From Achromobacter agilis (GTDB lineage: Bacteria; Pseudomonadota; Gammaproteobacteria; Burkholderiales; Burkholderiaceae_B): DNA of 64,000 bases. Under the pieces are notes generated by a model that was not told the DNA's origin, searched no databases, and saw nothing but the letters and a program-made list of their open reading frames with translations. Location: the NCBI RefSeq assembly GCF_900496965.1, contig NZ_UFQB01000007.1:1-64000 (forward strand), in the 5' to 3' direction. Position numbers and translations under genes: made by a program. Of the stretch, positions 16,673 to 28,299 are shown in pieces. How positions within the stretch are numbered: position 1 is the first letter of the stretch; each line of letters starts with the position of its first letter.

Positions 16673-17191
16673 CTACTTGGGACCTGGCGAAATGACCCGG
16701 TTCCGCTCCTTCGAGGCAATGCGCGCCTCGACGCGCCGCAGCACCGCCAGCACGAACAGGGCCATCAGGGTGCTGACGACCGCGGTGGCTTCGCGCCCCA
16801 TGCCCGCCGCCACGCCGATGGCGGCCGTCATCCAGATGCCGGCCGAGGTCGTCAACCCATGGATTTCGCGTTCGGCGCCAAGCTTGATGATGGCGCCCGC
16901 GCCCAGGAAGCCGATACCGGCGATCACCCCTTGCAGCACCCGGCTCAGATCGCCGACCTGCATGCCGCCCTGCAGCGGCACCAGTACGAAAATGGCCGCT
17001 CCCAACGCCACCAGCATATGGGTGCGCAAGCCCGCCGCCTTGCCGCTGCGCTCGCGCTCGTAGCCCAGCAGGCCGCCCAGGAAAACGGCCATGCCCAGGC
17101 GCAGCACGATCCGGGTCGCCTCGCCCGCATCGGGGATGTCGGCAAACTCGCTCCGCACGGTAGACCAGATTTCCAGCCAGACTTCCGACAT
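16673..17191 (-). CDS. MgtC/SapB-family membrane protein
   Basis: This 172-residue inner-membrane protein has four to five hydrophobic helices and the MgtC/SapB signature GGLLGYERERSGKAAGLRTHMLV near residues 38-60. The continuing motif is GVIAGIGFLGAGAIIK. Family members act in Mg2+ homeostasis or modulate ATP synthase during stress. This one lacks the long C-terminal ACT-like domain of virulence MgtC. ATG 17191 follows GAGGAGG. It converges on the SDR at 15910. Confidence 0.9.
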   Translation of the reverse strand: MSEVWLEIWSTVRSEFADIPDAGEATRIVLRLGMAVFLGGLLGYERERSGKAAGLRTHMLVALGAAIFVLVPLQGGMQVGDLSRVLQGVIAGIGFLGAGAIIKLGAEREIHGLTTSAGIWMTAAIGVAAGMGREATAVVSTLMALFVLAVLRRVEARIASKERNRVISPGPK

Positions 17192-17343
17192 CGCCGCCTC
17201 CTCGAGGGACAAGGTCAAAGCAGCATAGCAGCCGCCGCAGGCGGCCCGCCATGCCTTGCATGCACTGGCACATATGGGCACAACTGGTTTACAACGTCCT
17301 GATGTCCCGCATTGGCGCGGGCGTGCATCGACCGGAGGGTTTC

Positions 17344-18126
17344 ATGGATTTGCAGCTTGGCGGTAAACGCGTGCTCATCACGGGCGCATCCAAGGGCATC
17401 GGCCTGGCCTGCGCCGTCGCATTCGCCCGCGAAGGCGCCGAGCCCATCCTGGTGGCCCGCGACGACGCCGCCCTGCATGCCGCATCGCAGGCGATCAGCG
17501 AACAGACCGGCAGGCAGGCCCGCGTGCACACGCTGGACCTGGCGCAGCCCGGCGCGGCGCAACGCCTGAGCCAGGAAGCGGGCGACATCGACATCCTGGT
17601 GAACAATGCCGGCGCGGTGCCGGGCGGCGCTCTCGACCAGGTGCAGGACGAACGCTGGCGCGCCGGCTGGGAACTGAAGGTGCATGGCTACATCGCCCTG
17701 GCGCGCCATTACTACCCGCGCATGCGCGAGGCCGGCACGGGCGTGATCGCCAACATCATCGGCATGGCGGGGTCCGCGCCGCGCGCGGACTACATCTGCG
17801 GCGCGGCGGCCAACGCCTCGCTCATCGCCTTCACGCGCGCGCTCGGCGGCGAGGCGCCGCGCCATGGGGTTCGCGTCTTCGGCGTCAATCCTTCGCGCAC
17901 CCGCACCGACCGTGTGCTGACCCTGGCCCGCCAGCGCGCGCAGGCGCGCTGGGGCGATGAAAGCCGCTGGCAGGAAACGCTGTCGGACCTGCCCTTCGGC
18001 CGCCTGATGGAACCGGAAGAAGTGGCCGACATGATCGTCTTCGGCGCCTCCCCGCGCGCGGGCTACCTGAGCGGAACGGTCGTCGACCTGGACGGCGGCG
18101 AGCAGTACGCAAACCATGGCCGGTGA
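17344..18126 (+). CDS. Atypical SDR lacking catalytic Ser and Lys
   Basis: This 260-residue SDR-fold protein has a normal cofactor motif TGASKGIG (13-20), NNAG (87-90) and a C-terminal GYLSGTVVDLDGG. The catalytic region reads IIGMAGSAPRADYICGAAAN. The Tyr is present (Y150), but the Lys four residues later is Ala154, and the usual Ser 12-13 residues before Tyr is Asn/Ile. It may bind NAD(P) but use another mechanism, or be regulatory. ATG 17344 has GGAGGG upstream. It is divergent from mgtC and converges on the HAD gene, with palindromic repeats between. Confidence 0.88.
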   Translation: MDLQLGGKRVLITGASKGIGLACAVAFAREGAEPILVARDDAALHAASQAISEQTGRQARVHTLDLAQPGAAQRLSQEAGDIDILVNNAGAVPGGALDQVQDERWRAGWELKVHGYIALARHYYPRMREAGTGVIANIIGMAGSAPRADYICGAAANASLIAFTRALGGEAPRHGVRVFGVNPSRTRTDRVLTLARQRAQARWGDESRWQETLSDLPFGRLMEPEEVADMIVFGASPRAGYLSGTVVDLDGGEQYANHGR

Positions 18127-18142
18127 ACGGCCGCCCGGGACA

Positions 18143-18204
18143 GTGTCTGACACCCGTACGAGATGCGCTTCATCTTGCCCCGACGCCGCCCGGGTGTCTG
18201 ACAC
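18143..18204. repeat. 62-bp repeat unit bounded by GTGTCWGACAC palindromes
   Basis: Two GTGTCTGACAC palindromes (18143-18153 and 18194-18204) start 51 bp apart and bound a 62-bp unit. It begins GTGTCTGACACCCGTACGA and ends CGGGTGTCTGACAC, so the ends are 14-bp near-perfect inverted repeats. The same unit, with the same length, recurs at 34275, 34347, 34566 and 34638. It sits between the convergent 3' ends of an SDR and a HAD gene. Function unknown. Confidence 0.85.
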
Positions 18205-18273
18205 AACCCATCGCTCGCAATCTCAATCCCCCGGGGAAGGCCGGCTTCCTCCCTACCGGCGCGGCATCGGGTA

Positions 18274-18975
18274 TCAGACGCCTGTCGCGCCCGTTCCCCG
18301 CCATCCGGCCAACACGGCCGGCAGCTGCCTCATGTCGGTGAACACATGGGCCACGCCCACGCCGCGCAAGGCTTCGGCCCCGCTGTGGCCATTGGCGTCG
18401 GGGCTGTATCCGAACACCGTGGCGCCCGCGGCCACCCCCGCGGTGGCGCCGGTTACCGTGTCTTCCACGATGGCGCAACGCCGGGGATCCACACCCAGGG
18501 CTTCGGCGGCCGCCAGGTACACGTCCGGATAAGGTTTGCTGCGCGGCATTTCGTGGCCGCTGAAGACGCGCCCGTCGAAACAATCGGCGATGCCCACCTT
18601 GGCCAATTGCAGCTCCACCTTGCGGCGGTCGGCGCCGGAGGCCACGGCGATGCGCCCGTCCAGCGCGCCGTGCAAGGCGCGCACCGCGTCCGGCGCGCCG
18701 GGGATTTCCAGCAGGTCGCGGTCCAGCGCGTCGTTGCGGCGCTGGCGGAACTGGGCAAACCACTCCGGACCGAGCGTGGCGCCGGTGCGGGCCTCGATCT
18801 GCGGCAATTCGTCCCTGACCGCCTTCCCGGTAAAGATGCGCATCGTTTCCGCGTGCGTGATGTCCCAGCCCAGCTCGTTGAGCATCTGGGCCAGCACGCG
18901 GCTGGTGATGGGTTCGGAATCGACCAGGACGCCATCGCAGTCGAACAGCACGGCGTCAAAGGGAAAATCAGTCAT
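18274..18975 (-). CDS. HAD-family phosphatase (β-phosphoglucomutase-like)
   Basis: This 233-residue haloacid-dehalogenase-superfamily hydrolase has motif I FDCDGVLVDSEP (nucleophile Asp near residue 9), motif II in VASGADRRK, Lys in SKPYPDVY, and the acidic motif VEDTVTG. The helical cap between motifs I and II places it with β-phosphoglucomutase and sugar-phosphate phosphatases such as YieH. The ATG at 18975 matches the family start; an upstream ATG at 19014 would add 13 residues. It is a lone gene; the substrate is unknown. Confidence 0.9.
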   Translation of the reverse strand: MTDFPFDAVLFDCDGVLVDSEPITSRVLAQMLNELGWDITHAETMRIFTGKAVRDELPQIEARTGATLGPEWFAQFRQRRNDALDRDLLEIPGAPDAVRALHGALDGRIAVASGADRRKVELQLAKVGIADCFDGRVFSGHEMPRSKPYPDVYLAAAEALGVDPRRCAIVEDTVTGATAGVAAGATVFGYSPDANGHSGAEALRGVGVAHVFTDMRQLPAVLAGWRGTGATGV

Positions 18976-19052
18976 TGCGGCAAACCGGGGAAGATCGATG
19001 AAGCGGGTAAGCATACTTCAAGCGGACAACGCTTCCCCCGCGCGGACGCCGC

Positions 19053-20036
19053 TCAGTTTTCCGCCGTGATGTGGCCGTCGGCCACGACCTTGGCGAACAC
19101 CGCGGTCTGCGCCTTGATGAAATCGCGGAATTCGGCCTGGCTCATCGGCTGCACTTCCCCGCCGAGATCGCGCAGGCTCGCCACCAGTTTTTCGTCTTTC
19201 AGCGCGCGGCCGATCGCCGCGGCCAGCTCCTGCTGCACGTCCGCCGGCGTCGCGGCGGGCACGAACACGCCGAACCAATTCTCCAGCGCGTAATCCTTGA
19301 GCGGCGCGTACTCTGCCACGGCGGGGATGTCGGGCGCGAACGAGGCCCGCTTGGCCGACGTGACGGCCAACGGCTTGACCTTGCCGCTCTTGATGAAAGG
19401 CAGGGCGCCGGCCAGGCTGACGAAAGTCAGGTCCACGCTGCCGGCGGCCACGTCCACCAGTTGCGCGGACGCCCCCTTGTACGGAACGTGCACCATTTTG
19501 ATCCCGGCCAGCGACTGCAGCAGTTCGCCGTTCAGGTGCTGCGGATTGCCCACGCCGCTGGTCGCATAGGTCAGCCGGTCGGGATGGGCGCGTCCGTACG
19601 CGACCAGCTGCTCCACGCTGGACGCCGGCAGCTTGGGATTGGCGACCAGCACGTTGGGCACGCGGGCGATCAGCGCAATCGGCGCCAGATCCTTGTCCGG
19701 CTGGTACTGCATCTTGCTCTTGAAGACCAGCGGATTGATCGCGGTTTCGCCCGCCGACCCCAGCAGCAGGGTCGTGCCGTCCGGGGAGGAACGCACCACC
19801 GTCTGCGCTCCCAGCATGCCACTGGCGCCCGGCTTGTTTTCGACCACCACGCCCTGCGGCATCTCGCTGCGCAGGCGTTCGGCCAGCAGCCGGCCCATCC
19901 CGTCGACACCACCGCCGGCGGCAAAGGGCACGATCAGGGTGACGGGGCGGCCCCCGGCCGGGCCGGCGGCGTGTAGCGGGGCCGCCGCTGCGAGCGCCAG
20001 GGCCGCCGTGGCGGCCAATGTACGGATTGCATGCAT
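19053..20036 (-). CDS. Bug-family tripartite tricarboxylate transporter binding protein
   Basis: This 327-residue periplasmic binding protein has a signal peptide cleaved after about residue 23. Bug motifs follow: VTLIVPFAAGGGVDGMGRLLAERL, VVENKPGASGMLGAQ, PDGTTLLLG, and YATSGVGNPQHL. Bug proteins, greatly expanded in Bordetella-type genomes, bind carboxylates and usually serve TTT transporters. No transporter membrane genes are adjacent. It is divergent from an aconitase, so the ligand may be a tricarboxylate-like compound that the aconitase or lactonase processes. Confidence 0.93.
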   Translation of the reverse strand: MHAIRTLAATAALALAAAAPLHAAGPAGGRPVTLIVPFAAGGGVDGMGRLLAERLRSEMPQGVVVENKPGASGMLGAQTVVRSSPDGTTLLLGSAGETAINPLVFKSKMQYQPDKDLAPIALIARVPNVLVANPKLPASSVEQLVAYGRAHPDRLTYATSGVGNPQHLNGELLQSLAGIKMVHVPYKGASAQLVDVAAGSVDLTFVSLAGALPFIKSGKVKPLAVTSAKRASFAPDIPAVAEYAPLKDYALENWFGVFVPAATPADVQQELAAAIGRALKDEKLVASLRDLGGEVQPMSQAEFRDFIKAQTAVFAKVVADGHITAEN

Positions 20037-20086
20037 GGTCTGTCTCCTGTGCGGCCGCTTCGGATCGCGGCCGGGTTTTTACTCAA

Positions 20087-20112
20087 TTGCATTTTATAGA
20101 TTTAATATGCAA
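20087..20112. promoter_or_regulatory. 26-bp palindrome, candidate GntR operator
   Basis: TTGCAT at 20087-20092 and ATGCAA at 20107-20112 bound a dyad whose inner bases (TTA, A, T, TAA) are also symmetric. It lies in the divergent gap between the Bug and aconitase genes. Its end is 2 bp from the aconitase ATG. The GntR regulator encoded downstream is the natural candidate to bind it. Confidence 0.55.
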
Positions 20113-20114
20113 AA

Positions 20115-22753
<2,639 letters not shown>

Positions 22754-22757
<4 letters not shown>

Positions 22758-23647
22758 GCGCGCAAACCAATACCGTCAACAAAATCCTGGAGCTGATCAA
22801 GGAAGAGCGCCTGCCTGAAGGCGCGCACCTGACGGCGCAGAAGCTCGCGGACCGGCTGCGGCTGTCCCGTTCGCCCGTCAACGACGCGCTGGGCATCCTT
22901 GAGCGGCACGGCGTCGTGACGCGCAAACCCAACCGCGGCTACTTCCTGTGCCACGACGCCGATGCGCTGCCTGACGCGCATGCCGGGCTCGCGCCGCCTT
23001 CCGTGGACGACATCGTCACCCAAAGCTATTTCCGGCTGGCCGACGACCTGCTGCGCGGCGAGCTGCCCATGCAATGCAGCGAGGCCCAGCTGCGCGTGCG
23101 CTACGCGCTGACGAACGCGCAGACGCAAGCCCTGTTGGCGCGCATCTCGCAGGAAGGCTGGGCGGATCGCCGCCCGGGTTACGGCTGGGAATTCTCGTCC
23201 ATGATGACGACGCCGGACAGCCTGCTGCAGTCCTACCGCCTGCGCCTCGCGCTTGAACCCGCGGCGCTGCTCGAACCCACGTTCCGCATCGACAAGCACG
23301 TGCTGGCGCGCTGCCGGGCCGCGGAAAAGCACCTGCTGGACGGCGGCATCGATACCGACACGGCGGACCAGTTGCACGAACGCGGCGTGCGCTTCCACGA
23401 ATCGCTGGTTGAGGCCTCGGGCAATCCCTTCTTCATCGACACGATCAAGCGCGTCAACCGCGTGCGCCGCCTGCTTTCGTATCGCTCCATGCAGGACCGC
23501 AGCCGCTACAAACAGCATTGCGACCAGCACCTGGCGATCCTGGATCTGCTCGAACGCGAGCGCAATGAAGCGGCCGCCGAGGCGCTGGCCGGCCATCTGC
23601 GCAGCACACTGGACAACCTGGCCCGCATCCGCGGCATCCTCGCCTAG
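22754..23647 (+). CDS. GntR-family regulator with probable tandem winged helices and FCD domain
   Basis: This 297-residue regulator has an N-terminal winged helix at about residues 1-66 (LTAQKLADRLRLSRSPVNDALGILERHGVV). A second region at about 85-145 reads like another winged helix (DDLLRGELPMQCSEAQLRVRYALTNAQTQALLARISQEGW). A C-terminal FCD effector domain follows (FHESLVEASGNPFFI). FCD domains bind organic acids with a metal. Start overlap ATGA with aconitase means coupled translation. It probably controls its own operon and the divergent Bug gene through the palindrome at 20087. Confidence 0.88.
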
Positions 23648-23694
23648 GACGCCGCGCAAGGCCGATTCCATTCCCATCTGAAGAGGCTCGCGCC

Positions 23695-24750
23695 ATGCAT
23701 GTCTATATCGGCTCGCGCACCACGCGCGAACGCAATGCCCGCGGCGACGGCATCAGCGTTTTCGACTACGCCCCCGACACCGGCGCGCTCACCCTGACGC
23801 AGGTGGTGGGCGGCCTGCTCAATCCGTCCTACCTGTTGCCACATCCCTCCCTGCCCGTCCTGTACACGGTGCATGGCGACGGCCACGACGTCAGCACGCT
23901 GCGCCGCGACGTGCGCGACGGGTCCCTCGTTCCGTGGCGCACGCAGGCTTGCGAAGGACGCAATCCCGTGCACCTGGCGCTGGGCCCCTCGGGCCGCTAC
24001 CTGATGGTGTCGAACCACCTGACCGGCACGCTGGCCGTGCTGCCCGTGGCCGCCGACGGCGCGCTCGATGCCGTGGCGCAAACGGTGCGCCTGGACGGCC
24101 AGCCCGGGCCGCACCGCAAGGAACAGCCTTTCGCCAAGCCGCATTACAACCTGGTCGACCCGTCCGGCCGCTACGTCGTGGTGCCGGACAAGGGCCTGGA
24201 CCGCGTGTTCCTGTTCGCGCTGGACGCGCACGGCGTCGGCGCCGCGCCGGCGTGCGCGGCCGTCGCGCGTGAAGGCGCCGGCCCGCGCCACGCCGTCTTC
24301 CACCCGTCCGGCGGCTGGCTCTACGTCGTCAATGAGCTGGACAACACCGTGGCCGCCTATGTGCTGGAGGATGGCGCGCTGCGTCCTTTCCAGGTGCTGC
24401 CGACGCTGCCCGACACCTGCACCGGCAACAGCCGCGCCGCCGGCATCGCGATGGACGCGCACGGCAGGCGCCTGTACGTCTCCAACCGCGGCGACGACAG
24501 CATTGCCGTCTTCGACGTAGACCCGGCCAGCGGCAGGCTGACGCCCCGCCAGCACGCGCCGACGCTGGGCAAGACCCCGCGCTTTTTCACGCTGTCGCCC
24601 GACGGCCGCTTCCTGTTCGCGCTGAACGAGGACAGCGACACGCTGGTGCGGTTCCGGGTCGACCAGCAAAACGGCGCCCTGGCCGAGGACGGCTACGCCC
24701 TGCGCGTCGGCAGCCCGGTGTGCATGGTGTTCGCTCCCAGCCAGGGCTAG
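23695..24750 (+). CDS. Lactonase-family seven-bladed β-propeller
   Basis: This 351-residue protein has repeated propeller blades, each with a motif like SGRYLMVSNHLTGTLAVLPV, SGRYVVVPDKGLDRVFLFAL, GGWLYVVNELDNTVAAYVL or GRRLYVSNRGDDSIAVFDVD. This is the 6-phosphogluconolactonase (Pgl)/muconate-cycloisomerase-like lactonase family. No signal peptide is seen, so it acts in the cytoplasm. ATG 23695 follows AAGAGG, 47 bp after gntR. With aconitase and Bug it may handle a sugar-acid or carboxymuconolactone-type intermediate; that pathway is inferred. Confidence 0.9.
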   Translation: MHVYIGSRTTRERNARGDGISVFDYAPDTGALTLTQVVGGLLNPSYLLPHPSLPVLYTVHGDGHDVSTLRRDVRDGSLVPWRTQACEGRNPVHLALGPSGRYLMVSNHLTGTLAVLPVAADGALDAVAQTVRLDGQPGPHRKEQPFAKPHYNLVDPSGRYVVVPDKGLDRVFLFALDAHGVGAAPACAAVAREGAGPRHAVFHPSGGWLYVVNELDNTVAAYVLEDGALRPFQVLPTLPDTCTGNSRAAGIAMDAHGRRLYVSNRGDDSIAVFDVDPASGRLTPRQHAPTLGKTPRFFTLSPDGRFLFALNEDSDTLVRFRVDQQNGALAEDGYALRVGSPVCMVFAPSQG

Positions 24751-24766
24751 CGACCCCGCCGCAGGT

Positions 24767-27232
24767 TCAAAAATCCATGGACGCCGACAGCATCACCGTG
24801 CGCGGCACGCCTTGCGAGATCGTGCCGTACGAGGCCACGCCGGACCAGTACGCTCGGTTGAACACATTGACCACATTGGCCCGCAGCGTCACGTCCCTGC
24901 CGTAGACCTTGGTCGCGTAGCGCGCGCCCAGATCGAAGGTCGTCCACGACGGCACGGACTGCGTATTGGCCTGGTTGATGTATTCGCTGCCGGTGTGGAT
25001 CATGCTGCCGGTGAACGTCAGGCCGGCCACCCACGGCGTATCCCATTCCGCGCCCAGGTTGACCGACAGTTTGGGCACGCCCACGGGCCGGTTGCCCACG
25101 GTGGCGCGATTGCCGGTGCGCGTCAGCTCCGCGTCCAGGAAGGTCACCCCGCCCAGCAGGCGCAGCCCCCGCAGCGGCTCGCCCGCCACGCTGAACTCCA
25201 GCCCGCGATTGCGCTGCTCGCTGTCCACGCCGTACACGCCGTTGGTCAGCTGGCCGCTGGGCTTGGTGATCTCGAAAGCGCTCAGCGTCAGCATGGCGCT
25301 GTCCAGGTCCAGCTTTACGCCTACTTCCTTCTGCCTGGCCTTATAGGGCTTGAACACCTGGCCTGCGTTGGAGGCGGTAGCGGGCGCCACGTCGCCCTTG
25401 CTCAATCCTTCGATGTAGTTGGCGTAGAACGAAACATGGTTCCAGGGTTTGACGACGAGGCCCGCCATCGGCGTGGTCGCGCTCTCGTCATAGCTGACCG
25501 TCCGCGCGCCCGTCGCCGCATTGAAATTGCGGGACTCGATGCGTTGCTGGCGCACGCCCAGGGTCAGCTGCGCGCGCTCGTCCAGGATGCTGAGGGTATC
25601 GGCCAGCGCCAGGCCGGAGAGATCGGACGACGACACTTTGGGCACGTTGGCCGGCGCGGGGATGTACTGCTCCGGACGCGTGACGGGGTGATAGATGTTG
25701 GACGAAAGCGGCGTGCCCGTCACGCTGGCCTGCGAGTTCCGGTCGCTGTACAGGCTGCCCATGACGCTGATGGCGTGGCGCACCGGCCCGGTGTCCAGCT
25801 TGGCGCGCAAGCCCGTGTTGTAGGTGCTGCGGTCCACCTGGAAGCGGAAGTTGTTCGGCGTGACGAGCGTGTCGCCGGCTTCGTTAACGATGGTGGGCGT
25901 CTGGTCGGACAGGCGCGACACACGGGTGTCCGAACCGCCCGCGTCGGCGAACAGCGTCAGGCGGTCGCTGAGGTCGTACTCCAGCCGCAACAACGCCGAC
26001 TGCCCGTCGGACTTCCACCAGCCCCAGGGCTGCGTCGCGTTGCGCCGGCCGTCCGCGGCATGGGGCACGTCGATGCCCGCGGCCACCAGGAAAGGCCGCG
26101 TCGGCGCATCGAGCTTTTCATTCTGCGTCAGCAGGTCCAGCGAGGCCCGCAGGCGTTCGCCCTGATAGTCCAGCGACAAAGCGCCGATGTCGGTGCGGGA
26201 ATACAGGTTGTCCAGCGGCGTGTCGCCCTGGCGATGCATGCCGTTGATCCGCACGCCCCATTCGCCATCGGTGCCGAAGCGGCGGCTGATATCGGCGCGG
26301 GCACCGAACTGCGTATCGGCCACGTAGTCGGCCGACACCCGGGTCAGGTCTTCGGGGAGCGAGCGCTTGGGCACCATATTGATCACCCCCCCGACGCCGC
26401 TGTTGGGCGACATGCCGTAGAGCAGCGCGGCAGGCCCCTTCAGCACCTCGACCCGCTCGACGTAGTCGGTAAAGACGTGGTAGTTGGGCGCCACGCCGTA
26501 GACCCCATCGAAGGCGATCTCGCCGAGATTGCCCTCGCCGATGGGAAAGCCGCGGATATAGAACGAATCGGTCACGCCGCCTATCTGGCCGGTAAAGCGT
26601 ACCGAGGGTTCGACGGTCAGCGCATCGGCCAGCGTCACCGCCTGGCGATTCGCTAACAGCTCGGACGTGTAGTTCGTGATGTTGAACGGCGCATCCATCA
26701 CATCGCGGTTGCCCAACAGGCCGAGGCCGCCGCCGCGGGCCACCTGGCCGCCCGGATACTCGGCGGACAGCGCGCCGCCCGCCACGCTCGCCCCCGCGAC
26801 GGTGACCGTGGGCAGCACGGTCGCCGCTCCCTCCAGGCCGGCGGGCAACTTGCGCAAGGAGTAGGCGCCATTGCCCTGCTCCGACAAGGCATAGCCCGAG
26901 CCGGCCAGCAGGCGGGAAAAGCCCTCTTGCACGGTATAGGCGCCATTGAGCCCGTCGCTGCGCCGCCCCAACAGCACCGCCGGATCGAACGAGAGCGGCA
27001 CGCCCGCGGCCGCCGCGAACTGGGCCAGCACATCGCCCAGGGCGCCGCCGGCGATGGCGTAGGATTTGCGCGCCGCAGCGCTGGCGGCCTCCGCCGCCCC
27101 GGCCATCGAGGGCGCTCCCGCCACGGCCAGCAGGGCCAGGGCCAGGCCGGCGGCCCCGACCATCGCGCCCACGGACGGCAGGGCGGCCTTCCCGCGGCGC
27201 GGGCGGGGCAAACGGGAAATTCGGGAAACCAT
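24767..27232 (-). CDS. TonB-dependent siderophore receptor with signalling (STN) domain
   Basis: This 821-residue outer-membrane receptor has a signal peptide (about 1-46) and an N-terminal STN signalling domain around 55-115 (YAIAGGALGDVLAQFAAAAGV). The plug has DALTVEPSV and FYIRGF. The 22-strand barrel ends in a C-terminal Phe (MLSASMDF), as needed for BAM insertion. It imports a ferric siderophore using TonB energy and signals through the FecR-like protein encoded upstream. ATG 27232 has AAGGAT upstream; an open frame extends further but lacks a site. Substrate unknown (possibly hydroxamate or pyoverdine-like). Confidence 0.94.
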   Translation of the reverse strand: MVSRISRLPRPRRGKAALPSVGAMVGAAGLALALLAVAGAPSMAGAAEAASAAARKSYAIAGGALGDVLAQFAAAAGVPLSFDPAVLLGRRSDGLNGAYTVQEGFSRLLAGSGYALSEQGNGAYSLRKLPAGLEGAATVLPTVTVAGASVAGGALSAEYPGGQVARGGGLGLLGNRDVMDAPFNITNYTSELLANRQAVTLADALTVEPSVRFTGQIGGVTDSFYIRGFPIGEGNLGEIAFDGVYGVAPNYHVFTDYVERVEVLKGPAALLYGMSPNSGVGGVINMVPKRSLPEDLTRVSADYVADTQFGARADISRRFGTDGEWGVRINGMHRQGDTPLDNLYSRTDIGALSLDYQGERLRASLDLLTQNEKLDAPTRPFLVAAGIDVPHAADGRRNATQPWGWWKSDGQSALLRLEYDLSDRLTLFADAGGSDTRVSRLSDQTPTIVNEAGDTLVTPNNFRFQVDRSTYNTGLRAKLDTGPVRHAISVMGSLYSDRNSQASVTGTPLSSNIYHPVTRPEQYIPAPANVPKVSSSDLSGLALADTLSILDERAQLTLGVRQQRIESRNFNAATGARTVSYDESATTPMAGLVVKPWNHVSFYANYIEGLSKGDVAPATASNAGQVFKPYKARQKEVGVKLDLDSAMLTLSAFEITKPSGQLTNGVYGVDSEQRNRGLEFSVAGEPLRGLRLLGGVTFLDAELTRTGNRATVGNRPVGVPKLSVNLGAEWDTPWVAGLTFTGSMIHTGSEYINQANTQSVPSWTTFDLGARYATKVYGRDVTLRANVVNVFNRAYWSGVASYGTISQGVPRTVMLSASMDF

Positions 27233-27312
27233 GAAACGATCCTTCGTCGGGTACGGGTGGCGCGCGAGTCGCGGCGATTCACCCGGTACACCGGACGAAG
27301 CGGAAAAAAGTG

Positions 27313-28299
27313 TCACCCGGCCTGCGATTGATGTGTAACGCCGTTGCGGGGCGCCACCGTCGTCCAGTAGGGCGTGATCGACTTCACCTTCACGGGCAGG
27401 GTGCTTTCCAGCAGCCGCAGGCTGGCGCCGATGTCGCTCAGCGGGAACGCCCCCGACACGCGCAACGCGGCCACCGCCGGATCGCAGCGCAGCACGCCGC
27501 GGCGATAGCGGCCCAATTCATCCACCAGGTCCGCCAGCGCCCAGTTGCGCACCGCGAGCATGCCCTGCTCCCAGGATGCCGCCGACAGGTCGGCCGGTGC
27601 CGGGAGCCTGGCCTCGCGTTCGTTGAAGACCGTCTGCTGGCCCGCCGGCAGCAGCAGGGGCGTGGCGCCGGCCGACGCGGGCCGGATCTCGACCGCGCCT
27701 TCGAACACCGCGACACGCACGGTATCTCCCTCGTCGCGCACCATGAAACGCGTGCCCAGCGCGCGGATGGCGCCCAATCGGGTGCGCACGATGAAAGGGC
27801 GCTGGGCCGGCACCGGGTCCTTGCCGGTGGTCAGCAGAATCTCGCCCGTCCGCAACCAGAGCAGACGCTGCTGCGGGGTGTAGTCGATATCCACCGCGCT
27901 GGCGGTGTTCAGCACCAGTTGCGTGCCGTCGGCCAGTTCCATGCTGCGCCGCTCGCCGGTCATTGTGCGCGCATCCGCGCTCCAGGCCCGCCACGGCAGT
28001 TCGCGCGCGCCCCACCACGCCGCCGGCGCCAGGACCAGCACGCCGCCCAGGGCCCGCATGGCCTGCCGGCGTCCCGGCGAATCCAGCCGGCGCAGGGCGT
28101 CGCCCGCGATCCGCGGCGGCAGTTGCCCGAATCCGCGCAGCATCTCCTCCGCCCGCGCCCAGGCGGCGGCGTGCTCGGCGCTGCATTCGCGCCAACGATC
28201 GAACGCCGCGCGGTCCGAAACAGATAAATTTTCCGACTGCATTCGCACGAGCCAGCCGGCCGCCTCCTTCAGGATGGCGGGATCGATGGCGGCGCTCAT
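27313..28299 (-). CDS. FecR-family anti-sigma/transducer protein
   Basis: This 328-residue inner-membrane sensor has a cytoplasmic N-terminal anti-sigma part (AAGWLVRMQSENLSVSDRAAFDRW and EHAAAWARAEEM). One membrane helix lies near residues 75-95. The periplasmic FecR domain has RSMELADGTQLVLNTASAVDIDY, RLLWLRTGEILLTTG and RALGTRFMVR. It relays siderophore binding from the receptor to the sigma factor. The start overlaps the sigma gene's stop by 4 nt (ATGA). The receptor gene begins 80 bp downstream. Confidence 0.94.
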   Translation of the reverse strand: MSAAIDPAILKEAAGWLVRMQSENLSVSDRAAFDRWRECSAEHAAAWARAEEMLRGFGQLPPRIAGDALRRLDSPGRRQAMRALGGVLVLAPAAWWGARELPWRAWSADARTMTGERRSMELADGTQLVLNTASAVDIDYTPQQRLLWLRTGEILLTTGKDPVPAQRPFIVRTRLGAIRALGTRFMVRDEGDTVRVAVFEGAVEIRPASAGATPLLLPAGQQTVFNEREARLPAPADLSAASWEQGMLAVRNWALADLVDELGRYRRGVLRCDPAVAALRVSGAFPLSDIGASLRLLESTLPVKVKSITPYWTTVAPRNGVTHQSQAG

